A stretch of 64,000 nucleotides of DNA, taken from Diadophis punctatus similis (Eukaryota > Chordata > Lepidosauria > Squamata > Dipsadidae). The position numbers and the translations under genes are program-made. The DNA lies in assembly GCA_023053685.1 (NCBI GenBank), contig JALIGW010000003.1, positions 47,209,996 through 47,273,995 on the forward strand, given 5' to 3'. This document shows positions 46,831-58,286 of this stretch, piece after piece; position 1 is the first letter of the stretch; every line of letters begins with the position of its first letter. The notes below the pieces were generated by a model. It was not told the DNA's origin. It did not search any database and was given only the letters and a program-made list of their open reading frames with translations.

Positions 46831-47601
46831 ACCCAAAATATACCCAAAAGATTAGGCTACAAAGTGATATGTGTGCAAATGCCTTGGTCTGAATGGAATG
46901 TATTAATTTTGTATATGAGTTACTAGGTATTGTTTTTAAAAAAAGGTTCAGGATTAAAATAGAAATCAGTTCAGTTTGGGGAGTGGATTCTGAAAAATAC
47001 AATTTCCTGTATACTTATTAGGGAATATCCTGCAGAACTTATTTTTGAAGGGATATGCAGAAGTTCAGCTTGCAAGTTCCTTATTCTTGCAATCTCCACT
47101 CCCTCTTCTGTCTCTGTAATAAAGTAATAGCTTAGAGAGAGGCACCTGGTTGATACATGTCAAAAATCCCAACAGATTCAACTAAGATTGGAAAGACTCC
47201 AGCCTGGCATTCTAGATTGCTGCCGGTGGCCTGTGCAGATAATGAACTATGTAGACCAATATCTGACTCAATATAAAAACAGCTTACTGAGTGCAGTGAC
47301 CTCATGTATCAGCCACCTGAGTTTCGCAAAGCTCACCCTCCAGCAATTCTATGTGAAAGTTTAAAATCAAGGCAAATATAATTAAGTTACTTTTGGTTCT
47401 TATTCTCATTGTAGATTACTTGAATTTAATTGTTCCTAGATGTCTCCTTTCAGTAAAACAGGGACATGATGAAAGGAACTGAGGGCTGGTTCACTTTTAT
47501 AGCACATGCTTTGCCTGTCTGTGTGTAGTTATGTAGGAAGCATTTGTGTACTCTATTGTGTATAAAAAGTACAGTGTACTGCTATGGCTAAATAACATTT
47601 A

Positions 47602-48002
47602 CCGTATTTTTCAAAGTATAAGACGCACCGGAGTATAAAGCGCACCTTAGTTTTTGGGGAGGAAAATAGGGGGGGGAAATCTACTTACCAGGTATTCATC
47701 TGGCTAGCATCCTTAATCTGGTCAGCTTCAGCACATTATTTTATCCCCTGGTTAGGGCTGAAAAAAATCATCTTCAGAGGGAATAGCAATGAAAACAAGC
47801 CTGCAAAGACTTAGGGCTGGAAAAAAACCTTCTTTGGAGGGAGTAGAAATGAAAAAGCCTGCAAGCCGGGAAGATCGTTAGCACCTCATTAGGGCTGGGA
47901 AAAAAAAGCTTTGAAAAAGCTACATTCGGAGTATAAGACGCACCCAAATTTTCAGCCACTTTTAGTGGGGGAATGGTGCGTCTTATACTCCGAAAAATAC
48001 GG
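47602..48002 (+). mobile_element. TA-target MITE (CCGTATTTTTC family)
   Basis: Ends CCGTATTTTTCAAAGTATAA and TTATACTCCGAAAAATACGG; TA precedes the left end, and GTA follows the right end. The body matches 21777, 27598 and 63058. A short duplication of the left end (GGAGTATAAAGCGCACC) follows the terminus. Confidence 0.88.
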
Positions 48003-48029
48003 GTATATTGTTTTTATGCAAGGTAGGAT

Positions 48030-48420
48030 TGTCAAGGTTCCGACTGACGAACCCAACCACGCCAGCAAATCGAGACAATCAGATCTCTTTAAGCATAACT
48101 TTATTGAGTACATCATTTCAGCAAGGGTGAAACAAAATCAAACCATTCCTGCGGTTTTCGCCTAATTAAAGAATGAATTCTTTCCTCCCCTCCCTCGACC
48201 AGGTCATATTGTCCAATTAGGTGTTCTGGTGTCACTATGGCAACTCCTTCAAGCCCTTGCCAAGCATCTGTTGAGATGACCTTGGTTCCCATGGGATGGT
48301 TTCTTGTTGTTGTCTGGGCTGGCATTCCAAACCTCTCCCCCCCCCCCAATAGTCTGTGGCAAGCTGAGAAACGAAAGGATGGCTGCGACAGCAGGGCACG
48401 TTTCGAAGTTTGACAAGGGC
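48030..48420 (-). mobile_element. LTR-like sequence (right boundary unknown)
   Basis: It begins TGTCAAGGTTCCGACTGACG, resembling the start of the solo LTR at 59006 (TGTCAGGGTTCC). A minus-strand AATAAA (antisense ACTTTATTGAG near 48101) lies about 75 bp from the end, as in that LTR. No target duplication or second terminus was identified, so the end coordinate is approximate. Confidence 0.4.
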
Positions 48421-49206
48421 CTTCTATGTATTTTGAACTGGTTGACTATTCCTGTTTTATACTCCCCCCCAATCTATCTATTACAAGCTGCTCTACTAAC
48501 TTGGAGTTTTAAGATCTCAGATGCTAAGTTAGTGCTTTGATTGCCAAGGACTGAAAGTTCAGATTGCTGGGAAATGACCTGATATACCTGTTTCATCCCT
48601 AATTCCCCCCCCCACCCAAGATTTGCCCTTTATTAGGGCTGTGAGATTTTAGAAGCAATATTAGATTTGCATAGATTTCCTCTTTCATAGAGATGTTCCA
48701 GTCTGCTTATAGCAAGCTCAATATAGCTGTCCACTGCTTAGCTTGTGCCTTGTATAAGTGAAACAGCTATTAGAGATTAAACATTTGTCGTTAGAACTAA
48801 TGTGCTTTTTAACTGAGGCACTTCCAGCTGCAAGACAGAGTGATTAATCATTGAGTGATGTAGTGTTGACATACATATGTGAATCAGCTGGAGTTATTTC
48901 TGATCATAACGTGGCTATAATAAAGAAAACCACAGAAGATACTGTGCAATAATATGAAAGTCTGGAGGGCTCAGTTCCCCTTCAACTGGCTTTGCTATTT
49001 TTTTCCAAGTCTAACAGCAGCTGTTTAACAGGATGAAATTTAACAAATAAACTTTTTTCCCAACAAGGGACTCCAGTTCTGAAGAGAGATGGATTTGTTC
49101 AGCCCCTTGAGGCATATTGTTCCATCAGGAAAAACTTAGGTTCAGAGCATTGCCTTCTCATAAGAGATAATGCTATAATATCAGCAATGGGTTCCTTTTA
49201 ACTACT

Positions 49207-50405
49207 TGCTCAACAGTAGTAACTGTGAGAGGGACCTTGGAGTCTAGTGGACAACCATTTAAATATGAGCCAGCAGTGTGCAGCAGCTGCCAAAAAAGCC
49301 AGCACAGTTCTAGGCTGCATTAACAGAGGGATAGAATCAAGATCACGTGAAGTGCTAATACCACTTTATAATGCCTTGGTAAGGCCACACTTGGAATACT
49401 GCATTCAATTTTGGTCACCACGATGTAAAAAAGATGTTGAGATTCTAGAAAGAGTGCAGAGAAGAGCAACAAAGATGATTAGGGGACTGGAGGCTAAAAC
49501 ATATGAAGAACGGTTGCAGGAACTGGGTATGTCTAGTTTAATGAAAAGAAGGACTAGGGGAGACATGATAGCAGTGTTCCAATATCTCAGGGGTTGCCAC
49601 AAAGAAGAGGGAGTCAAGCTATTCTCCAAAGCACCTGAGGGTAGAACAAGAAGCAATGGGTGGAAAGTAAACAAGGATAGAAGCAACTTAGAACTAAGGA
49701 GAAATTTCCTGACAGTTAGACCAATCAATCAGTGGAACAGCTTGCCTCCAGAAGTTGTGAATGCTCCAACACTGGAAGTTTTAAAGAAAATGTTGGCTAA
49801 CCATTTGTGGTGTAGGGTTTCCTGCAGGGGCGGATTCCTAATTTTTTTACTACCACTCTGTGGGCGTGGCTTATTTTGTGGGTGTGGCTTGATGGCCATG
49901 TGACCAGGTGGGCGTGGTTTCTCGGACTGCTGAAGGTAGGGGAACTGAGATAGGTCCTGCCGCCCATTCTCCCTCCCCTCAGCAGCTCGAGAAGCCTCGA
50001 ACGTGCAAAAATGCAGAGGATCATCACTGCGCGTTTGTGGCTTCTCGGACTGCTGAAGGGAGGGGAATGCAGATAGGTCCTGCCGCCCGTTCTTTCAGCA
50101 TCTCACATGCTCCCTCAGCCATCCTCCCCTGCTTGGACTCACTGTGGGGTAGGAAGCTCGGCTTCTGGGCATGCGCAGAAGAAATTTTTTTAAAAAAACT
50201 TAAAAACATTTTTTTAAAAAAATGGCGATGCCCAGGCACTGGCAACCGACCGCACCGGTACTGTGACGTCACCAGCAGGCCGCTACCGGTGCTATAGAGT
50301 GGACCGCACCTGTAGGAACCCACCACTGGTTTCCTGCCTAAGCAGGGGGTTGGCCTAGAAGACCTTCAAGGTCCCTTCCAACTCTGCTATTCTATTCTAT
50401 TCTAA
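49207..50405 (+). mobile_element. L3/CR1 LINE 3' part, split by a hAT MITE
   Basis: The + strand encodes MDNHLNMSQQCAAAAKKAST, LVRPHLEYCIQFWSPRCKK, RRTRGDMIAVFQYLRG and RPINQWNSLPPEVVNAPTL, the RT C-terminus, then the 3' UTR. Its tail (CTAAGCAGGGGGTTGGCCTA ... ATTCTATTCTATTCTA) resumes after the MITE. It is 5' truncated. Confidence 0.9.
49825..50328. mobile_element. hAT MITE (ACCGG family), TSD GTTTCCTG
   Basis: Ends CAGGGGCGGATTCCTAATTT and TAGGAACCCACCACTG lie between exact copies of GTTTCCTG (49817-49824, 50329-50336), which restore the LINE 3' sequence when collapsed. It is a shorter sister of 38645-39285. Confidence 0.93.
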
Positions 50406-50591
50406 CTTCAAAGAAGAGGCTGGCCTGCCAATTAAAGCTATGAATTAAAAATCCACTCATTTAATTATCAGCTGGATGTTCTTAAACTTAGACATACCAC
50501 TCCATTTGTCTACACCCATTTTTAAACTGGTAATATAAGACTAATCTGCTTTCTCCTTTTCCAAACTGTGAGTATGAATATGTATCCTGTA

Positions 50592-50996
50592 CAGATAGTC
50601 CTCACGTTACAACCATTTGTTCAGTGATTGCTGAAAGTTACAACGGCACTGAAAAAAAATGACTTATGACAGCTCCTCATACTTATGACAATTGTACATC
50701 CTCAAAGTCACAGGTTCAGAATTCAGGCACTTGGCAACTGGCATGTATTTATGATCGTTGTAGCATCCCAGGGTGCTACATCATCATTTGCAAGCTTTCC
50801 AGCTGGCTTCTGACACGTAAAATCAATGGTGAAATCCAGATATACTTTATAACTGCATGATTGACTTAGTAACTGCAGTGATTTGTTTAATAACCATGGC
50901 AAAAAAAGTTACAAAATCAGGTGCAACTCACTTAACCACCCTGCTTAGCAATGGAAATTCTTTCCCCAATTGTGGTCATAAGTTGAGAAACACCTG
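50592..50996 (+). mobile_element. TA-MITE (TAGTCCTCGACTTA family), diverged
   Basis: Ends CAGATAGTCCTCACGTTACA and CATAAGTTGAGAAACACCTG are inverted and diverged; TA precedes the left end only. It is an older copy than 34843-35236. Confidence 0.8.
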
Positions 50997-51051
50997 AGTA
51001 GCTTGGGTTACAGTTTCTTCAAAAGGAAAGGATACTTTCAGGGACTAAGTA

Positions 51052-51130
51052 GCCCTGATGATGCAGTGGTTAGAATACAGTACTGCAGGCTAACTCTGCC
51101 CACTTCCAGGAGTTTGATCCTGACGGACTA
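51052..51130 (+). mobile_element. tRNA-SINE head fragment
   Basis: It reads GATGATGCAGTGGTTAGAAT, ACAGTACTGCAGGCTAACTC and GGAGTTTGATCCTGACGG, i.e. tRNA-like A and B boxes. The 3' part is missing. Confidence 0.6.
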
Positions 51131-51768
51131 TATATGGTATTTCTGTAAACATTAGGTCCCATATTCTACATAACCTTCATTGCTGAAGGCTGTGTTATAA
51201 GTCTGTTTGCTGTTTTTTACTTCATTGATACTGAAATGTTTTGAAACTACATGAATTAGTTATCCCCTCTTTATTAAGCCTCAAGAATGGCATTCTTACT
51301 ATATCCTTTGATTTAATTTCCAAGGTCCTAAACTTTTATTAAACTAAAGCTAAAGTAAATGGTCACTCTGCAGATTTAATGTGTTAGCCAGAAACACATG
51401 TGTTCCAGAACAATATCCGTACAGTCAAAAATGTGTGTGTGTGTGGGGGGGGGGTGTCACCTTTCTTTTTGTGAGCCTTGTAATGATCTGATCATTACCT
51501 TGTAATGATCTGATGATCCTTCTACTGGTAGGAGATGGAAATGTAGTATGATAGAAATTTCTAGATATTAGCTACCTAGAGCTAATAATGAAAATGCTCT
51601 ATGTGTAGTTGGTCAGATATGGTGCTCTCAGTTTCCACTGTGCTTTTATCTTATTCTTCTCGGTCAGCCAAGCCACCCTATGTGCATCTGGACATTTTCT
51701 GAAGCCTTTAAAAAGCTGAATGAATCATCACTGCTTTTCACTTTGAAGCAGCTTTGGAACCTCTAGAA

Positions 51769-52150
51769 CCGTGATGGCTAACCTATGGCACGGGTGCCAC
51801 AAGTGGCATGCGGAGCCATATCGGTGGGCACGCGAGCTCAGGTCCGGCGTGCATGTGTGCACCAGCCGGCTGATTTTCGGGCCTTCTGGGCCCACTGGGA
51901 GTCAGGAAACAGGCTGTTTCCAGCCTCCAGAGGGGGTGGGGAAGGCCGTTTTCACCCTCCCCAGGCTCCTAGAAAGGCTCTGGAGCCTGGGGACAGCGAA
52001 AAATGGGCGTGCTATTGCATGCTGGGAGCAGGGGGGTCATGCGTGCATGTGCGGGGGTGCATGGAATTATGAGTGTGGGCACGCACACACGTGATCCCCC
52101 GCATTCCCCCCCCTTTTGGCACGCGAACCAAAAAAGGTTCGCCATCACTG
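51769..52150 (-). mobile_element. hAT MITE, TSD CTCTAGAA
   Basis: Ends CCGTGATGGCTAACCTATGG and GGTTCGCCATCACTG lie between exact copies of CTCTAGAA (51761-51768, 52151-52158). It is about as long as, and nearly identical to, 25517-25899. Confidence 0.94.
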
Positions 52151-52420
52151 CTCTAGAAGAAAGGTTTTTCCCCATTTTTCTCATTTCATGTAGCTATAAA
52201 TACGTTTATTTTAAATCCGTTCAAGTCCCAGTAGTCAATGGGAAGCAAAAGGTATTTAATAGTGTGTCAGTGCCAGCTCTATTCAATCAAAACTAACCCC
52301 AAGGCAAACTTTGGTCATGAGACAGAGACCAACTTAAAAGGGGATTGGTTGGATTTTATTTTATTGCCTGCTTGTAATCTTTTACTGTGAAAAAAAATCT
52401 GAAAATCCTTGTTTTTTCAG

Positions 52421-53110
52421 GACTCTTGAATCCTCAGTGACTGTCACTAGAAGCTGGGATTGGCTCAAGAAATTTTCCTGTTAAAAATGTATACAAGGAG
52501 AATGTCAGCTGGAAGGACCCATCTATTTGCTGTAATCCTGCTTGCTGTGTATTCAATATATAAAAATGTATCCGAGACATCCAGGGTTACTCCATACTAT
52601 CAATGTCGAGATGGGCTGTCAACCAGTACAAGCATTTGAACTGTTTCACAATCAACGTTTTATTGTGTGGACCAACTTGTTGGCCAACATTGCTGCTATT
52701 TCACTGTAGAAATGTGAATGGTTCCTGGACTTCATTACAGATGGACACTGCTAATCTTAGATACCTTCCAGCAGACTCCTGCAGATGCTTCAACATGTAA
52801 GTGCCAACCTAGCATTGTCTGCAGATAGTATTTTGTTTTAGACTCTACTGTGTGTATTCCTGGCTTCTTCAGTAGGAAATTCCCTTTCTGTATATGATAT
52901 TCATGGAACTATTTGGGAATTTGAAGCCACAAGATGTTGCAAGGTAGCTTGTGGATGTATTTAAGGAAAAAGAAGAACCATTAGACTGTTTTCCCCCCAG
53001 TGCTGTTACTGCATTCCCAGACAGTATTTAGTACTATTATCTTCTGTGCTGTACACATGGCTCTTCTTGTCAAACTATAAAAAAAGTCTTAATAAAAAGA
53101 TCTGGGAACT
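52421..53110 (+). other. Alternative candidate KCNC4 last exon and 3' UTR
   Basis: After the acceptor ATCCTTGTTTTTTCAG the phase-compatible frame reads G-LLNPQ-stop (stop 52438-52440). The following about 650 bp is repeat-free, UTR-like sequence with AATAAA at 53091-53096 and a T-rich downstream stretch. The short tail matches nothing I know, so this is only a candidate. Confidence 0.2.
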
Positions 53111-54054
53111 GAATTACAACTTTGGGTATTTTTCTGTGGCCTTTTTAAAAAATAACTTGTTTGATGAACCACCACAACTAGCATAAGGTTTCACTGGATT
53201 GTCATGTCAGTGATATGGATCTTGATTATCTACACAAGACCCTTTGCATTCGTATCATAGCCTCTCACACTCTCCAGCACTCCCTCAGGAATCAAGTCTC
53301 AGAAATCTCAATGCTTTATTAACTGCTCGATAGCCCCTTTAATTGAAAGTGCTTGTATGCCTCTATATGTTAGCTCTTTCTGAAATAGCCAACAGAAGTT
53401 AGGTCTTCAGCCAAGATTCTCAAAAATGAGACCCTCAGTATGAACAGCTCCAGTGGGACTGCCATAAGTCATCCAGGAAACAACTGTCCCTTTCCCATCC
53501 CATAATACAAAGTATTTCACTTTGATTTTCTTCCAGCATGGCCAATTGCATTAAGTGGCTATGCCAGGGGGGTAATAGAGAATCCTGCTTTGGGTATGGT
53601 TTGTATATCATGTACTTCCCCAAATAAAAACTTTCAAAATGCCACGTGTGCATTATTCCTTCCGGTAGACAATGCATCCTCATGTTTTGGATGAAAGTGA
53701 GCCCTGTCAATTACTCTCCTCTCCCAGAAATGACATTGTCTGTCTCTTAGGTATAATCTCTCTGATAAATCTCTGAACAAGATATCTCCACTTTTTTTAA
53801 AAAAAATTAACAATAGTTGCATAGGTTTTGGGAGACTTAGCCTAATCTTTCCCACTCTGGCAATTTTCTTTCAGAAGCTACAATTTCTTTAATTAAGGGT
53901 AGGGGACAGGTAAGTATAAAGTTATCTGCAGATTTTCCCTATTAGAACAAGAAGCAGTGAGGAATTATTTTAACCAGAAAAACAGCTTGGTATGGAAAAA
54001 GTAACCCTTGGTTGCTACGTCTACAATTAATATAAAAACAAAAGACTAGATTAA
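53111..54054. other. No recognisable gene
   Basis: Unique-looking AT-rich sequence. The frames on the minus strand (53435-53855) have no recognisable domain. Confidence 0.5.
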
Positions 54055-54307
54055 GAGCTGAGGTGGCGCAGCGGTTAGAGGCAGGTACTGCAGGCCACTT
54101 TAGCTGACACTGATCCGCAGGTCAGCGGTTCAAATCTCACCGGCTCAAGGTTGACTCAGCCTTCCATCCTTCTGAGGTAGGTAAAATGAGGACCCAGATT
54201 GTTGGGGGCAATATAAATATACATTGCTTACTGGTGTAAACCGCTTAGAGAGTGCTTGCACTGTGAGGCGGTATATAAATCTCACAAAATAAATAAATAA
54301 ATAAATA
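54055..54307 (+). mobile_element. Sauria-type tRNA-derived SINE
   Basis: It starts GAGCTGAGGTGGCGCAGCGG, has the B-box-like GGTTCAAATC and ends GGCGGTATATAAATCTCAC plus (AAAT)n. It is a full-length counterpart of 4775-5033. Confidence 0.92.
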
Positions 54308-55174
54308 GATGCACAGTGCAGGGGTCTTCCAAATTACTTCTAATTTAGTCCATCTAAAGATATATAATCTTCAGTTTGCATATGTTGGCAATAGTAATAA
54401 TAATAAATTTATATTTTTTACAAGGAACTTAAAGAATTATAAATGCCATACTATTGTTATCCACAAGGCCATTGGGAAGAAAAGATTAAGCACATTGCTT
54501 AACCAAAGATCACCCAGTATTTATTTATTTTCAGTTATATTTTGCCTTGGCTCAAGGAGATCACGGCTTCTGTGCTTCATTATTCTCAAAACAGCTGTAA
54601 CCTAAAAAAGGTAGGTTAGATTGAGAAACAACTTGCTCCCAATCTTTGTATGGGCTTCCTGGCTTTGTGGGGATTTCTCTGGATTTCTGGATCTAATCAA
54701 ACATGTCGCATTAACTTTTTGACCCATACAGTAGAATTGTTTCCTGTTTTGAAATATTCAACAAAAGCTTGCTCTGTAGGTGCTTGGTTTCATATTTCAG
54801 CCAATCAGAGTTGCATTCTAAGCTATTTGATTCTGCTTGCTTGCATAACCAGCATCCAGATGCCATTGAGCATGCTTAGTCTTCACTTGATTGTTTTGGA
54901 AAATGTCCTCTCAATTTTTATTCTTAAAGATGTGTTATTATTCTGAAAAACTTGCAACTCTGCCAATGCTGTGGATACCCTGTCTGGCTGCAAAAAAGCA
55001 AGATCACACACACCTTTAAAGTCTGGTAGAGGAAGGGATTACCCTCTAAGAAATAAATACTGACTTTACATGTAGAAGTATAAACGTTGTTTCCATTAGA
55101 TGGGTTCACTGTGATTTCCATTGACTAGAATAATCATATAGAGAGTTATGAGAGACATACTGTATATGAGAGAT
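54308..55174. other. No recognisable gene
   Basis: Two roughly 98-codon frames (54309, 54650) are hydrophobic and lack domain similarity; no repeat was recognised. Confidence 0.45.
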
Positions 55175-55390
55175 ATATTTGGTCCAGTGATTAAAATACC
55201 AAGATAGGAACCAGGAGACTCTGAGTTCTAGTCCTGCATGAAAGCTGGCTGGGTGACTTTGGGTCACTCAGCCCAACCCGCCTCACAGAATGGTTGTTAT
55301 GGGGAAAATAGGAGAAAGGAATATTAGATGTGTTTGTCACCTTGAGTTATTTATAAAAATAATAAAGGTGGAATATAAATGTCTGTAAAT
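55175..55390 (+). mobile_element. tRNA-SINE copy (CTGGCTGGGTGACTTTGGG family)
   Basis: It contains TTGGTCCAGTGATTAAAATA, GAGTTCTAGTCCTGCATGAA and GGCTGGGTGACTTTGGGTCA, then CACCTTGAGTTATTTATAAA and AATAAAGGTGGAATATAAAT, the body and tail of a common reptile tRNA-derived SINE. Confidence 0.7.
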
Positions 55391-56226
55391 CCTTACAGAA
55401 TATACACAAAATAAATATGAAAAGTTGAAAACAAATTACTCCCTTGTGGATCAGGGAGAAGATTATATTGCTCTCTGTCAAAACAAAAGTGAAATGAAAT
55501 GTTTTAAAGCATGTAAACATTTAAAACTGATTCCCTCCCAGCTTGCTGAACCCATCATTCCAAGCCATCATGGCAATGGATGGGAGCTATAGTCCAACAC
55601 TGCTGGAGAGTACCAGATTGAGGAAAGCTAATTTAGTGAAATATCAGGTTTCAGCTCTTCATCAAAGGCAACAAAATCAAGCTGCACTGCCAGCTGCATG
55701 TTGCAGCATTGGTACATTATTATTACAGCAGTTTATATACCTTCCAAAGCTACTATATCATACTGTTTGCCAACCAGGAGGTCCTTTTGCATAATAACAT
55801 GAACCCAAATTGCTAAGTAAGATGATTGCTTGTTTGCCTGTATGTTAAATGCAGAGTCATCCAAGCAAATGGGATTGAACCACTGGGGAGCATTGCCTTT
55901 TCAACTCCCCACTCAACTGCTTTTTATATTATGACTTGAGAGATGTACATTCCGTGGCAGGCATTATTTTCCCTATAGCCTCCTCCTGTCTGGGCTACTA
56001 CCATTAAAACCCCCATTGTTTTGAGGGACACTGCTGTTCCTCAATCTGCTTCAGTTATGCTTGGTAGCCTGACTGAAGAGAACTCTATGGAAAAGGTCAG
56101 GAGGAGGATAACTGAGCTACAGGTGGGATACAGGAGAACTGTTAGCTTCACAAGGGTCCAATGTGAGATGGTGCATCCTACTAAAGCACCAATTCTTGGC
56201 TAAGAGAGCAATATAAACCTTCTATT

Positions 56227-56574
56227 CCAGGGGTGTCAAACTCAAGGCCCGTGGAGTGCTTAGATCTGGCCCGTGGGGCCGCCTTGAAAACAGCAAAGGA
56301 CAGGCCTGCAGTGCCTCTGCAGCAAAAATGGAGCTCGTGAGGGCCGCATGCAGCCCTCCCGAGCTCCATTTTCCCTGACAGAGAGTTGCAGGAGGCCATT
56401 GCAGCCGAAAATGGAGATCGGGAGCCCATTTTCGCTTTAAGAGCACTTGGGCCACCACAGGTGGCCCTAACACAAGTAACATCAAGCTGGCCATGCCCAC
56501 CCTGGTCACCCCAACCCCCTGAGGTCAAACACAACCCTGATGCGGCCCTCAATGAAATCAAGTTTGACACCCCT
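56227..56574 (+). mobile_element. hAT MITE (GGGGTGTCAAACTCAAGG family), TSD CTTCTATT
   Basis: Ends CCAGGGGTGTCAAACTCAAG and CAAGTTTGACACCCCT lie between exact copies of CTTCTATT (56219-56226, 56575-56582). The 143- and 95-codon antisense frames inside are not genes. Confidence 0.92.
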
Positions 56575-56582
56575 CTTCTATT

Positions 56583-57148
56583 CCAATTCTCCTGCTGTAA
56601 TATTCTTCTCATCTGTTCTCAGTTGAGACGTTAAGACGGGCAGAATTGAGTTGTCTCTCAGTTCTGATTTAAGCTTCATATTTTAGCAACAGCGAGTAGG
56701 CTGAAATGAATTCTTTCTGTATCCCATTGCCTTAAAAACCCAACACTTGGAAAGCTACACAGTTTGGCTGCTGGCACCAAGCACACTCATCTGAAACTCC
56801 AGCCATCAATCTGGGGGAAAAAACAACAGCATCAAATCCTAAACAATTGCACTATGGAACTGGGCCAAGAATCAATTACAGATAAAACTTCTCTCGGAAG
56901 TACAAAAAGAAACAATATAGTTCCACTGAGATGAGGAACAGCCATTTGTAAGTCAGGATGTCGTGAAAACGATGTCACTGCTGAATCTGTAATGGCTTTG
57001 ACTGCTTTTCTTGGGCACTAATCATATTATATTGCAGGGCCTCTTTCTAAGTTTGCTACTGATCAATAAGAACAGCTCAAGCTGTCTGTATTTTGAAGAG
57101 ATTAGAATCATTCTGCATCTGGGACCAGACTCCTTGATGGCTGAGACA
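56583..57148. other. No recognisable gene
   Basis: Unique-looking sequence between two transposons; no feature seen. Confidence 0.5.
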
Positions 57149-58286
57149 AAGATATAGAATAACAGAGTTGGAAGGGATCTTGGAGGTCTTCTAGTCCAAC
57201 CCCCTGCTTAGGCAGGAAACCCTACACCACTTCAGACAAATGGTTATCCAACATCTTCCTAAAAACTTCCAGTGTTGGAGCATTCACAACTTCTGGAGGC
57301 AAGCTGTTCCACTGATTGATTGTTCTAACTGTCAGGAAATTTCTCCTTAGTTCTAAGTTGCTTCTCTCCTTGTTTACTTTCCACCCATTGCTTCTTGTTC
57401 TACCCTCAGGTGCTTTGGAGAATAGCTTGACTCCCTCTTCTTTGTGGCAACCCCTGAGATATTGGAACACTGCTATCATGTCTCCCCTAGTCCTTTTCAT
57501 TAAACTAGACATACCCAGTTCCTGCAACTATTCTTCATATGTTTTAGCCTCCAGTCCCCTAATCATCTTCGTTGCTCTTCTCTGCACTCTTTCTAGAGTC
57601 TCAACATTCTTTTTACATTGTGGCGACCAAAACTGAATGCAGTATTCCAAGTGTGGCCTTACCAGGGCATTATAAAGTGGTATTAATACTTCATGTGATC
57701 TTGATTCTATCCCTCTGTTTATGCAGTCTAGAATTGTGTTGGCTTTTTTGGCAGCTGCTGCACACTGCTGGCTCATATTTAAATGGTTGTCCACGAGGAC
57801 TCCAAGATCCCTCTCACAGTTACTACTATTGAGCAAGGTACCACATATACTGTACCTGAGCATTTTGTTTTTCTTGCCTAAATGTAGAACCTTATTTTCA
57901 CCATTGAATTTCATTTTGTTAGATAGTGCCCAATATTCAAGTCTGTCAAGATCCTTCTGTATCTTAAGCCTATCTTCTGGAGTGTTGGCTATTCCTGCCA
58001 GCTTGGTGTCATCTGCAAATTTGATGAACTCCCCATCTATCCCCTCATCCAAGTCATTGATGAAGATGTTGAAGAGTACTGGGCCTAAAACAGAACTCAC
58101 TGTATACTTCCCTCCATGTAAATGCAGTTCCATTGAGGACTACACATTGAGTGCGGTTGGTCAGCCAGTTATGAATCCATCTGGTGGTTATACTATCTAA
58201 CCCACATTTTTCTACTTTATCTAGTAGTAGGTTATGATCTACTTTATCAAATGCCTTACTGAAGTACAAGTAAATTATATCGACAG

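Noticed and set aside
52603..52800. 65-codon ORF ending LRYLPADSCRCFNM as a KCNC4 last exon resembling LRDLPLQ
   Set aside because: The similarity is four residues long, and the acceptor before ATGGACACTGC gives the wrong phase for exon 3 (it would stop after three codons).
56021..56203. 60-codon ORF and a phase-compatible GTLLFLNLLQ reading as a Kv3.4 tail
   Set aside because: The ORF lacks an ATG start, there is no polypyrimidine tract before the AG, and the resemblance to GTFVLRDLPLQ is weak.
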